DNA of 9,239 bases from Armatimonadota bacterium. GTDB taxonomy: Bacteria > Armatimonadota > UBA5829. Below are positions 1-5,521 of this stretch, piece by piece. The notes under the pieces were generated by a model. It saw only the letters and a list, made by a program, of their open reading frames with translations, did no database searches and was not told where the DNA came from. The stretch's first letter is position 1. Every line of letters starts with the position of its first letter. Both the position numbers and the translations under genes were made by a program. Location of the stretch: the NCBI GenBank assembly GCA_023474015.1, contig JAMCYN010000085.1, positions 1 to 9,239 of the forward strand. Direction: 5' to 3'.

Positions 1-128
1 TTTGCTTGCCCCTTCCTCCAGACACACCCTCGCGGAAATGCCCTTGGGGTCCAGCTAGTGGTTCCTGTCACCAAGGCCCACAGGGGTCTCCCACCCCCTA
101 GTCGCAGCGCCCTGCCGGGCGCACACAA
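1..128. other. left-edge stretch without a recognisable gene
   Basis: I see no convincing gene here. Plus-strand frame 1 stays open from the edge to a stop near 178, but it has no start and runs straight through the hairpin terminator at 129-165, so I do not treat it as coding. Frames 2 and 3 are open from the edge to stops near 58 and 101. Either could be the tail of a plus-strand gene entering from the left, but the peptides are short and carry no family signature. Confidence 0.3.
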
Positions 129-165
129 CAAAAAGGCGGGGCGCTTTGAGTGCGTCCGCCTTTTA
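129..165. terminator. bidirectional Rho-independent-type terminator
   Basis: On the minus strand the sequence reads AAAAGGCGG, a roughly 16-nt interior, then CCGCCTTTTT. This gives a GC-rich stem with a run of T right after it, about 30 nt beyond the stop of the prepilin-like gene. A further CGC/GCG pairing lies inside the stem. The plus strand also reads A-tract, stem, TTTT, so it could stop transcription arriving from the left as well. It is the only classical intrinsic terminator I find in the window. Confidence 0.8.
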
Positions 166-193
166 GAGGATTATTAGTGATGATTCGCGGTGA

Positions 194-991
194 CTATTCT
201 GTCCCCATCTCTGTATATGAGTGCCATGGTTTCAGGCGTTCGAGCCTCGCTTCCAGATGACACCCACCCCTCACGCGTTCGGCGTGGCCGTCGGCGAATA
301 GGGTATTGCAGTAGGCGAGGCAGTTATCCGGGGTGCGGTCACCCATGTGCCAGTAGAACATGTCACCTAGGACCGCTTTCCTGGAAAGTGAAGAAAACGC
401 CCAAGTCGGGGCGCCCACGCGCCTCAACTCGCCGTTAACAACTATAAGCGGAGCTAATGAGGTCCAGGGCACAGCGACCCCGGCGTGGTCCCAGTCTTCC
501 TGGAGCGAGGCATAATACTCATAACTGCTCCCCGTGGACTTCCATACCGCCATATCTTTCCGAATGCCGATCTTTTCCGCGAGATCGTCCGCTCCGCCGG
601 TATCGCTCGGGCACGCAAAAACGCCGGCACTCGTGTATACGGCATGGCTGCTCGCATCCGCCAAGGTCAGACCTTTCTGGACGTAGTTAGCGAGGAGTTC
701 CTGCAAAGTCTTGCGGTTCTTTGCGCTCCAGAAGGAAGGGGAGCCGCAGGGGACGGCGGACGGGAACCGCCCATTGTATTCGTCGAGGTATAAATGAAGA
801 CCGACGCCTATCTGCCTCATGTTAGACAGGCATTCGGATACTTTGGCGCTCTCTTTTGCCTTGGTGAATATGGGGAACAGGATGGCAGCCAGAACACCCA
901 GGATGCACACAACGACCAGCAACTCAACGAGGGAAAAGCCCCCCGCTGATCCTGGGTTTGCCTTATTCCTTCTTGTACTTCCCACTCGCAT
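194..991 (-). CDS. prepilin-type N-terminal methylation domain protein (DUF1559-like pseudopilin)
   Basis: This is a type IV pilin or pseudopilin-like protein of 265 residues. The leader is basic and ends SAGG, followed by a prepilin peptidase site G18|F19 and the hydrophobic helix FSLVELLVVVCILGVLAAIL with Glu at mature position +5. Next comes LFPIFTKAKESAK...CLSNMRQIGVGLHLYLDEYNG, typical of the large DUF1559-like families of Planctomycetota and Armatimonadota. Near the C-terminus, YCNTLFADGHAE resembles the H-X9-DG motif of that family, but the expected His is a Cys here. I chose the ATG at 991. It has AAAGG 8 nt upstream, gives an 18-residue leader, and leaves a normal 5' leader behind the promoter at 1054-1082. 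The in-frame ATG at 1036 would start only about 11 nt after the predicted transcription start. Such proteins are exported to the envelope; the substrate or role is unknown. It is transcribed separately from the cytochrome genes upstream. Confidence 0.88.
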   Translation of the reverse strand: MRVGSTRRNKANPGSAGGFSLVELLVVVCILGVLAAILFPIFTKAKESAKVSECLSNMRQIGVGLHLYLDEYNGRFPSAVPCGSPSFWSAKNRKTLQELLANYVQKGLTLADASSHAVYTSAGVFACPSDTGGADDLAEKIGIRKDMAVWKSTGSSYEYYASLQEDWDHAGVAVPWTSLAPLIVVNGELRRVGAPTWAFSSLSRKAVLGDMFYWHMGDRTPDNCLAYCNTLFADGHAERVRGGCHLEARLERLKPWHSYTEMGTE

Positions 992-1053
992 CGGTTCAGC
1001 CTTTCGCACATTCTGCCCTTGCCGTGCGACAAGCATGACCCACCAGTAACCGT

Positions 1054-1082
1054 ATTTTACACCACTTTCAGCCGCTAGTCAA
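1054..1082 (-). promoter_or_regulatory. sigma70-type promoter of the prepilin-like gene
   Basis: Read on the minus strand, TTGACT (1077-1082), a 17-bp spacer and TAAAAT (1054-1059) form a near-consensus -35/-10 pair. Transcription should begin near 1047, about 55 nt before the ATG at 991. The position decides between the two possible starts of the gene. Confidence 0.65.
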
Positions 1083-1140
1083 CCCGAATTTCTGTCTTCC
1101 TATATGTAATTATGGGCAGAGGAAGGGCGCGACTGGAGAA

Positions 1141-1232
1141 ATGCAGAGTGCAGAATGCAGAATGCTAGGTCGACAGGTCTGGGGAATAAATTCCCGAAAC
1201 ACCGGGGCTAGTGATTTCTGCATTCTGCACTA
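1141..1232. repeat. heptad-repeat palindrome, copy A
   Basis: This is a long inverted repeat built from tandem 7-bp units GCAGAAT/GCAGAGT. The 16-nt arm AGTGCAGAATGCAGAA at 1147-1162 pairs perfectly with 1216-1231. CTAG at 1165-1168 pairs with CTAG at 1208-1211. A second small hairpin, GGGAAT-AA-ATTCCC, lies in the centre at 1182-1195. The right arm ends 5 nt from the stop codon of the small cytochrome gene. There is no T-tract, so it is not a standard terminator. It belongs to the same family as the copies at 5436-5521 and 9021-9112. Confidence 0.85.
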
Positions 1233-1236
1233 CCCC

Positions 1237-1608
1237 TTATTTCTTTTTGGTCGGATGGCTATTTGGGTCGCCCGGGAGAGTACCGGCCTTGATCTCCTGG
1301 ACATTGCTGAACCCGTCGCGGTCCGAATCAGCCTTCTCTTTGGACAGCAGGATTGCCTTGGTGAGCGTCTTGGCCCTCTTTAACTTCATAGCCGCCAGAA
1401 GGTCCTTGCCATAGGGATTCAGCGTCGCGGTGCTGGTCTTGGAAGGATGACATATGGCGCACGAAGCCTTCCCCAGCATTGACATGCCGCTGATATTGTA
1501 TGTGTCCGTGAATACCTTCATGTGCATCGGCCTGGCCCAAGCGATCGCGGTGAACAACAGCCCGACAAAAACAAAAGTGATTACGTGACTTTTTCTCCGA
1601 TACTTCAT
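1237..1608 (-). CDS. small secreted monoheme c-type cytochrome with EF-hand-like loop
   Basis: This is a 123-residue protein. A basic start (MKYRRK) and a hydrophobic stretch to about residue 25 (FVFVGLLFTAIAWA) form a Sec signal peptide, so it should act outside the cytoplasmic membrane. One heme c site, CAICH, is at residues 50-54, followed by LNPYGKDLLAAM, a layout I associate with small electron-transfer cytochromes. Near the C-terminus DSDRDGFSNVQE (94-105) matches the DxDxDG-plus-Glu spacing of a calcium-binding EF-hand or thrombospondin-type loop. The ATG has GAGGAG 6 nt upstream, and only 14 bp separate it from the stop of the membrane multiheme cytochrome, so the two are almost certainly cotranscribed. 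It is a likely soluble electron partner of that protein, but no acceptor can be named. Its stop codon is 5 nt from repeat copy A. Confidence 0.85.
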   Translation of the reverse strand: MKYRRKSHVITFVFVGLLFTAIAWARPMHMKVFTDTYNISGMSMLGKASCAICHPSKTSTATLNPYGKDLLAAMKLKRAKTLTKAILLSKEKADSDRDGFSNVQEIKAGTLPGDPNSHPTKKK

Positions 1609-1622
1609 TCCAGACTCCTCTT

Positions 1623-3062
1623 TCAGGCACGCTGGCCCATAGGTCTACGCGCCATGGTCTTGCCTGTTATACCCAGATTCGACTGGTCCTTGTGGCAGAA
1701 GTTGCAGTCAGCCGATATCTCTTGATTACCCGCCTTGGGATTGACGGCTACCATCGCGCCGTGGCATCTGAAGCAGCCTTCATGAGTCCGCCAGTTCGGA
1801 TACGTGCCCGGCGCAATGTCGGAGCCTGGCCAGACGCGCATGTGAGGGAATGCGCTGCCGAGATAGTCTCTCTCAATGGCCCGAACGGATCGCCGAACGG
1901 AATCAGCCTTGACTTTGTAGATATCCGGGTACTCATCTTCGTAATATGAGGTGATGCGCCTGATGCGTGACACGACGCGCGCCTGCTCGCGCACTGTCGG
2001 CAGGCGGTCCATCGGCCCCACGGCCAACATCGCCCGACGCTTGATGAACGGCAGTGACGCATCGACGCGGCGGCGGGTTATGGAGTCGTCCAACAGCCAC
2101 TCGAACGGCTCGAAGTCGTGGGCGGCGCGGTTGTGGCAGTCGATGCAGTCCATCAGACGCACCGCCTCGCCCCGGCGAATCTTCTTGAGGTCGTCCTTGT
2201 AGGTCGGATTGACAAACTCCTGCTTCGTGCCGTCCGGGCGCTCTATGCGGAGCCATGCGATCTCAGTGCGCTTGGCTACGGCGGGCAGGTAATGGATTTT
2301 GTTGATTATGTGGCTGTGGATTCCCGACCCCTGCACCCCTCCGCTGCCGACCCGCATGAACATCGACTTGACTACTGGGGTATTCCCGGCGTCCTGTTGA
2401 TAGGTAGCTCGCGTTATCAGCGTGCTTCCGTAGAAAGCCTCGGGCCAGTGGCAGGTCTCACAGGTTTCGCGGCTCGGCCTGAGCGCCACAACGGGGGTCG
2501 GAAGGGGGCGCGGGTAGTCGCCGATGGTGTAATGCCAAACCTGCGGCAGACCGGAGAGCTTTGAGCGCACGAACCAGGAAGCGCCCGGCCCTATGTGGCA
2601 CTCGATGCAGGCCACGCTCGCGTGAGGGGACCTGGTGTACGCCGTGAACTCCGGGATCATCACCCGGTGGCAGACTCTTCCGCAGAATGTAGTCGTGTCC
2701 ATATACTGGACGCCCTTGTAGGTGACGACCGTCATTACTATGAGAATGACCGCGCTTGTCGCGGCGAAGAACGTGGCGATTCTGCGCTGGACCGGATCGC
2801 ACAGATCGACAGTGGGATAGACCGGCTCACCGCGAGCCACGCGCCTGCGCTGAATCCACGAATCCAGCGGCACGAGGAGCAGACCGATGATCAGAATGAT
2901 AGGCAGGATAAGATATGCGATAATCCCGAGATAGGGATTGCGCAGTCCGGCCAGCATATCCAGGAGGACGAGGAACGCGAGCAAGCCCACGCTCAGAAAA
3001 ACGAGGAAACCGCCGATCAGCCTCAAGGGCCTGTGGCGGAACCAGGCATATATGGTATCCAA
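1623..3062 (-). CDS. membrane-anchored NapC/NirT-like multiheme cytochrome c (six heme sites)
   Basis: This is a 479-residue cytochrome probably carrying electrons between the quinone pool and periplasmic partners. Three hydrophobic helices (about 13-40, 43-64 and 95-113) precede a large domain outside the membrane. Heme sites in order are CGRVCH (127-132, spacing CX3CH), CIECH (152-156), CETCH (201-205), CIDCH (306-310), CFRCH (430-434) and CNFCH (453-457). The segments CHRVMIPEFTAY and ACIECHIGPGASWFVRSKLSG resemble NapC/NirT-type quinol-oxidising cytochromes, but those classically have one helix and four or five hemes. I chose the TTG at 3062 because a perfect AGGAGG lies 8 nt upstream. 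The in-frame TTG at 3098 would add 12 residues but has no ribosome site. The gene lies 114 nt after the Rex-like regulator and directly before the small cytochrome. Substrate specificity cannot be read from the sequence. Confidence 0.88.
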   Translation of the reverse strand: MDTIYAWFRHRPLRLIGGFLVFLSVGLLAFLVLLDMLAGLRNPYLGIIAYLILPIILIIGLLLVPLDSWIQRRRVARGEPVYPTVDLCDPVQRRIATFFAATSAVILIVMTVVTYKGVQYMDTTTFCGRVCHRVMIPEFTAYTRSPHASVACIECHIGPGASWFVRSKLSGLPQVWHYTIGDYPRPLPTPVVALRPSRETCETCHWPEAFYGSTLITRATYQQDAGNTPVVKSMFMRVGSGGVQGSGIHSHIINKIHYLPAVAKRTEIAWLRIERPDGTKQEFVNPTYKDDLKKIRRGEAVRLMDCIDCHNRAAHDFEPFEWLLDDSITRRRVDASLPFIKRRAMLAVGPMDRLPTVREQARVVSRIRRITSYYEDEYPDIYKVKADSVRRSVRAIERDYLGSAFPHMRVWPGSDIAPGTYPNWRTHEGCFRCHGAMVAVNPKAGNQEISADCNFCHKDQSNLGITGKTMARRPMGQRA

Positions 3063-3070
3063 GTCGCGCG

Positions 3071-3076
3071 CCTCCT
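3071..3076 (-). promoter_or_regulatory. ribosome binding site deciding the multiheme cytochrome start
   Basis: The minus strand reads AGGAGG here, 8 nt before the TTG at 3062. It lies inside the longer reading frame that would start at TTG 3098, which argues for the downstream start. Confidence 0.7.
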
Positions 3077-3176
3077 GGGACTTCAGGGCATAGTGCAATA
3101 TTCACGTACAGAGGTTGGCCTTCGGCCCCTTCAGAACCGAAGCAACACAAGGGTTCTTACCCATTCCGACCCGGCA

Positions 3177-4136
3177 TCATTTCGCTCGGGGCTGGACTCC
3201 ACCGGCGTGCGGCGGGGTAGGTTCGCTGCATTCGAGCACGAGGGCCATCATCTCGCCGAGCAGATCGACATGACGCACACTTACCTCGGGCGGAACCGCA
3301 AGGGTCACCGGAGTCAGGTTCAGAATTCCCTTTACACCAGCCTCAACGAGTATGTTTGCCACGCGGCGCGCGTCTTCCGGCAGCGCGAGCACGGCTCCGT
3401 CCACGCCCCCTCCGGCAAGCAGGGCGGGAAGGTCGCTGAGCGGTAGTATCTCCCACTCGCCGATCTTCTGGCCAATCCATTCAGGGCGCGTGTCCAAAGC
3501 GGCGACGATGCGGAAGTTGAGGTCCATTGTCGGGATGAACATGCTCAGCGCGTTGCTGAGCCACTGCGCCCCCACCCACACGATCAGACAGGTATTGCTG
3601 CCGAGGATGTCATGTATGCGCTGTTGGAGGTACGCGACCCGATAGCCGAGGCCGGGGGTGCCAAGCTCACCGATGTAGGAGAAGTCCTTGCGCACTATCG
3701 CTGAGCTCATCCCTATCCGGTCGGCTAGCTCACGCGAGGAGATAACGTCGATGCCCTGCTCCTGGAAGCCCTCCAATGCCCCAAGGTACCATCGCATACG
3801 CATCAGGCTCTTTAGGGGAACGGTGTGGCGCGCATGGCACGGACCGCCCTTGCTTCCAAGGTGCTGTGCGATGCGCCACGCCCAGTGGCTCTTGTCTTCG
3901 ATGCCCGCGCGAAGCGGGCAGACGTTGTCGGATGTCTTGCGAAGCGTGCAGGATGGGCGGGTGCATTCCGTGCAACTCTTGAGGCCCTCGGCGCGAGCGC
4001 AGGAGTAGATTGCGCAGGGCGTACGGCCCCATCTGTCGAGGAACAGATTGCCCCGTTCGCATCCCGGACATGTGCCCTCTTTGCGGAACTCGCATTGCCC
4101 GCAATCGAACACGCCACAACACGAGAGTTCTTCCAC
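3177..4136 (-). CDS. Rex-family transcriptional regulator with N-terminal cysteine-rich (DUF3795-like) domain
   Basis: This 319-residue regulator has two parts. Residues 6-73 carry 12 cysteines (6, 7, 12, 15, 23, 26, 41, 46, 55, 58, 63, 73) in a pattern like DUF3795 (CGVFDCGQC, TCPGC, PCAIYSC, SCTEC), suggesting a metal or Fe-S site. From about residue 112 it follows Rex: a winged helix with SSRELADRIGMSSAIVRKDF and SYIGELGTPGLGYRV, then a Rossmann-like domain with DTRPEWIGQKIGEWEILPL, VEAGVKGILNLTPVTLAVP and VRHVDLLGEM. Rex normally represses respiratory and fermentative genes until NADH binds. Here the glycine-rich loop, usually GAGNLG, reads GAQWLS (189-194), so NADH sensing may be lost. 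The start is GTG 4136, with GGAGGT 8 nt upstream; a TTG at 4190 would leave almost no leader behind the predicted promoter. It is encoded between ahbCD and the cytochrome genes, so it is a plausible regulator of both, and of itself through the inverted repeat at 4211-4232. Rex membership is clear; the ligand is inference. Confidence 0.87.
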   Translation of the reverse strand: MEELSCCGVFDCGQCEFRKEGTCPGCERGNLFLDRWGRTPCAIYSCARAEGLKSCTECTRPSCTLRKTSDNVCPLRAGIEDKSHWAWRIAQHLGSKGGPCHARHTVPLKSLMRMRWYLGALEGFQEQGIDVISSRELADRIGMSSAIVRKDFSYIGELGTPGLGYRVAYLQQRIHDILGSNTCLIVWVGAQWLSNALSMFIPTMDLNFRIVAALDTRPEWIGQKIGEWEILPLSDLPALLAGGGVDGAVLALPEDARRVANILVEAGVKGILNLTPVTLAVPPEVSVRHVDLLGEMMALVLECSEPTPPHAGGVQPRAK

Positions 4137-4144
4137 TTTGGCCC

Positions 4145-4150
4145 ACCTCC
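4145..4150 (-). promoter_or_regulatory. ribosome binding site deciding the Rex-like gene start
   Basis: GGAGGT on the minus strand lies 8 nt before GTG 4136. This favours a start that begins just ahead of the cysteine-rich domain over the TTG at 4190. Confidence 0.7.
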
Positions 4151-4198
4151 ACGGCACGCTCAGTAGTGCAGATTGAGACGCGCCGCACAATCTAAAAC

Positions 4199-4227
4199 AT
4201 CATACCATTTTTCACAAAGCCTCGCAA
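4199..4227 (-). promoter_or_regulatory. extended -10 promoter of the Rex-like gene
   Basis: On the minus strand TTGCGA (4222-4227), a 17-bp spacer and TATGAT (4199-4204) are preceded by TG at the extended -10 position (TGGTATGAT). Transcription should start near 4192, giving a leader of about 55 nt before GTG 4136. The inverted repeat at 4211-4232 overlaps the -35 box and spacer. Confidence 0.65.
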
Positions 4228-4232
4228 GTGAA
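4211..4232. promoter_or_regulatory. candidate operator, TTCAC-N12-GTGAA
   Basis: A perfect 5-bp inverted repeat, TTCAC (4211-4215) and GTGAA (4228-4232), is separated by 12 bp and covers the -35 box and spacer of the regulator promoter. This is a suitable place for autorepression. TTCACAA at 4211-4217 equals one half-site of the known Rex operator (TTGTGA...TCACAA), but the partner half-site is not in the usual arrangement. A near-copy with the same spacing lies at 6782-6803. Confidence 0.4.
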
Positions 4233-4353
4233 TTAGAGCATGCCCGCACGTTTCCAGGCTCCCCGAGCACGATCATCCGTGTCCATCTTACGCCATTAGC
4301 ATTAACCTAAGCGTCCTGAACGACACAATGAGTGGGGATAATTTAAGCCAAAA

Positions 4354-5415
4354 TTAAGATAAGCTTTTCGCGGGTATGTATGGGCAGTCGGGCTCCTGGG
4401 TGAGGTAATCGCCGCTCTCCGCGTATGCCCTCGCGCGGCAGCCCAGGCAAACCTTGCGATACTCGCACGCGCCGCACTTGCCCTTAAGCCGGTTCGGGTC
4501 GCGAAGCTCCGCGAAGACTTGCGAATCGCGCCATATATCACCGAACTTGCGCTCACGGACATTGCCGATCTGGATAGGCAGGTAGCCGCAGGGCTGGACG
4601 TCCCCCACCCTGGACACGAAGCAGACCGCCGAACCCGCCAGGCAGCCGCGCGTGGTGGCGTGCATGCCGTGGCCGCTCTCCGGAAGCGGTATACCCTTCT
4701 TGCGGGAAATCTCGCGCATGATCCGGAAATACTGCGGAGCGCACGTCGCCTTGATGTGTATGCGGCCCTGCAGTTCGATGGACTTCTCGAAGAGCCAGAT
4801 CAACCGCTCCTCGAAACGCTTCGGTGACAGTCGGACATCGTCGCTGATCTGCGCGCCGCAGCCCACCGGGACCAGCATAAACACATGGAATGCGTCCGCG
4901 CCGCGCTCCAGGCACAGGTTCAGCAGGTCCTCGATCTCGGCGTCGTTGTGCTGGGTGACCGTCACGTTCACCTGAAGAGACAGGCCCGCATTCTTCATCG
5001 CATCGAAGCCTTTCAGGGCGGCGGCAAAGCTGCCCTTGATGCCTCTGAACTCGTCGTGCGTCGCGGGCAGCGCGCCATCGAGACTGATGCTTACTCTCTG
5101 GATGCCGACATCGGCTATGCGCCGAGCCTTGGCATCGTCAATGTTGGTGCCGTTGGTCGCCAGCGCCACGCGGGTGAAGAGCTTGGTACAGCCCTCCGCG
5201 ATCTCGAAGAAGTCCGGGCGGACCAGCGGCTCCCCGCCGGTGAGTATCACTATCGGGTCCCCCGCTTCACGGATATCCTTCGCCACTTGCAGAATCTCAT
5301 CGGTCGTGAGCTCGCCAGCGACGAAGTCGTCCTGCGCCTCGGCGCGGCAGTGCTGACACTTGAGATTGCAGCGCGCGGTCAATTCCCAGAATATAAGTCT
5401 AACAGTATCTTGCAC
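4354..5415 (-). CDS. ahbD: radical SAM heme b synthase AhbD
   Basis: AhbD oxidatively decarboxylates two propionates of iron-coproporphyrin III (coproheme) to vinyls, giving heme b. It is the last step of the siroheme-dependent heme pathway and takes place in the cytoplasm. The 353-residue protein has the radical SAM cluster motif CX3CX2C at Cys16, 20 and 23 (ARCNLKCQHC) and the SAM-binding GGEP at 60-63. A C-terminal cysteine-rich auxiliary-cluster region (Cys258, 265, 276, 314, 317, 323, 326, 344) contains PCGYLPIQIGNVRE and KGKCGACEYRKVCLGCRARAYAESGDYL, which I recognise as AhbD. NirJ-type proteins are related, but the neighbouring ahbC favours heme b synthesis. I chose GTG 5415, with GAGG about 11 nt upstream. 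A longer frame from 5505 would encode translated repeat sequence (SLHSAFCTLHSSF) and is spurious. It is the second gene of an ahbC-ahbD unit whose two genes are separated by repeat copy B. Confidence 0.88.
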   Translation of the reverse strand: MQDTVRLIFWELTARCNLKCQHCRAEAQDDFVAGELTTDEILQVAKDIREAGDPIVILTGGEPLVRPDFFEIAEGCTKLFTRVALATNGTNIDDAKARRIADVGIQRVSISLDGALPATHDEFRGIKGSFAAALKGFDAMKNAGLSLQVNVTVTQHNDAEIEDLLNLCLERGADAFHVFMLVPVGCGAQISDDVRLSPKRFEERLIWLFEKSIELQGRIHIKATCAPQYFRIMREISRKKGIPLPESGHGMHATTRGCLAGSAVCFVSRVGDVQPCGYLPIQIGNVRERKFGDIWRDSQVFAELRDPNRLKGKCGACEYRKVCLGCRARAYAESGDYLTQEPDCPYIPAKSLS

Positions 5416-5435
5416 GGTATATAGAACCTCATCAA

Positions 5436-5521
5436 ATGAAGAATGCAGAGTGCAGAATGCAGAATGAAGGGACCTCACAACGCTAGGCCAATCTGCATTC
5501 TGCATTCATCATTCTGCATTG
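5436..5521. repeat. heptad-repeat palindrome, copy B, between ahbC and ahbD
   Basis: The left arm at 5442-5466, made of GCAGAGT/GCAGAAT heptads, pairs with 5496-5520 over 25 positions with three mismatches. The intervening 29 nt hold GCTAGG, also present in copy A. It fills nearly the whole 93-nt gap between the two genes. The TGA stop of ahbC (5509-5511) lies inside the right arm, so the last ahbC codons come from the repeat. The left end lies 20 nt from the ahbD start. Confidence 0.85.

Noticed and set aside
1..178. Plus-strand frame 1 open from the left edge
   Set aside because: It has no start and passes through the terminator hairpin; the peptide has no recognisable character.
1141..1232. 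CRISPR-like array or intrinsic terminator for repeat copy A
   Set aside because: There are no unique spacers between equal repeats, and no T-tract follows the stem on either strand. The structure is a single palindrome of tandem heptads.
1141..1383. Plus-strand open frame starting MQSAECRMLG in repeat copy A
   Set aside because: It begins in the heptad repeat and runs antisense through the small cytochrome gene. A 7-bp repeat rarely meets a stop, so such frames are artefacts; the one at 5443-6102 is the same.
3116..3126. GGCCTTCGGCC hairpin between the regulator and cytochrome genes as a terminator
   Set aside because: The stem is only 4 bp with a 3-nt loop and no T-tract, so it is too weak to call.
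2595..3446. 283-codon plus-strand open frame antisense to the multiheme cytochrome and regulator genes
   Set aside because: Its product is low in hydrophobic structure, rich in Glu, Gln and Arg, and fits no family. The minus-strand genes have heme motifs and Rex signatures, so this frame is a shadow.
4339..4356. TAATTT-N6-AAATTA inverted repeat at the ahbD stop codon
   Set aside because: It is purely A/T and overlaps the gene end. No promoter lies next to it and no second copy was seen, so it is likely chance.
5416..5505. N-terminal extension of ahbD starting at ATG 5505
   Set aside because: The extra 30 residues are mostly translated repeat (SLHSAFCTLHSSF). The conserved AhbD sequence begins just after GTG 5415, which has a GAGG upstream.
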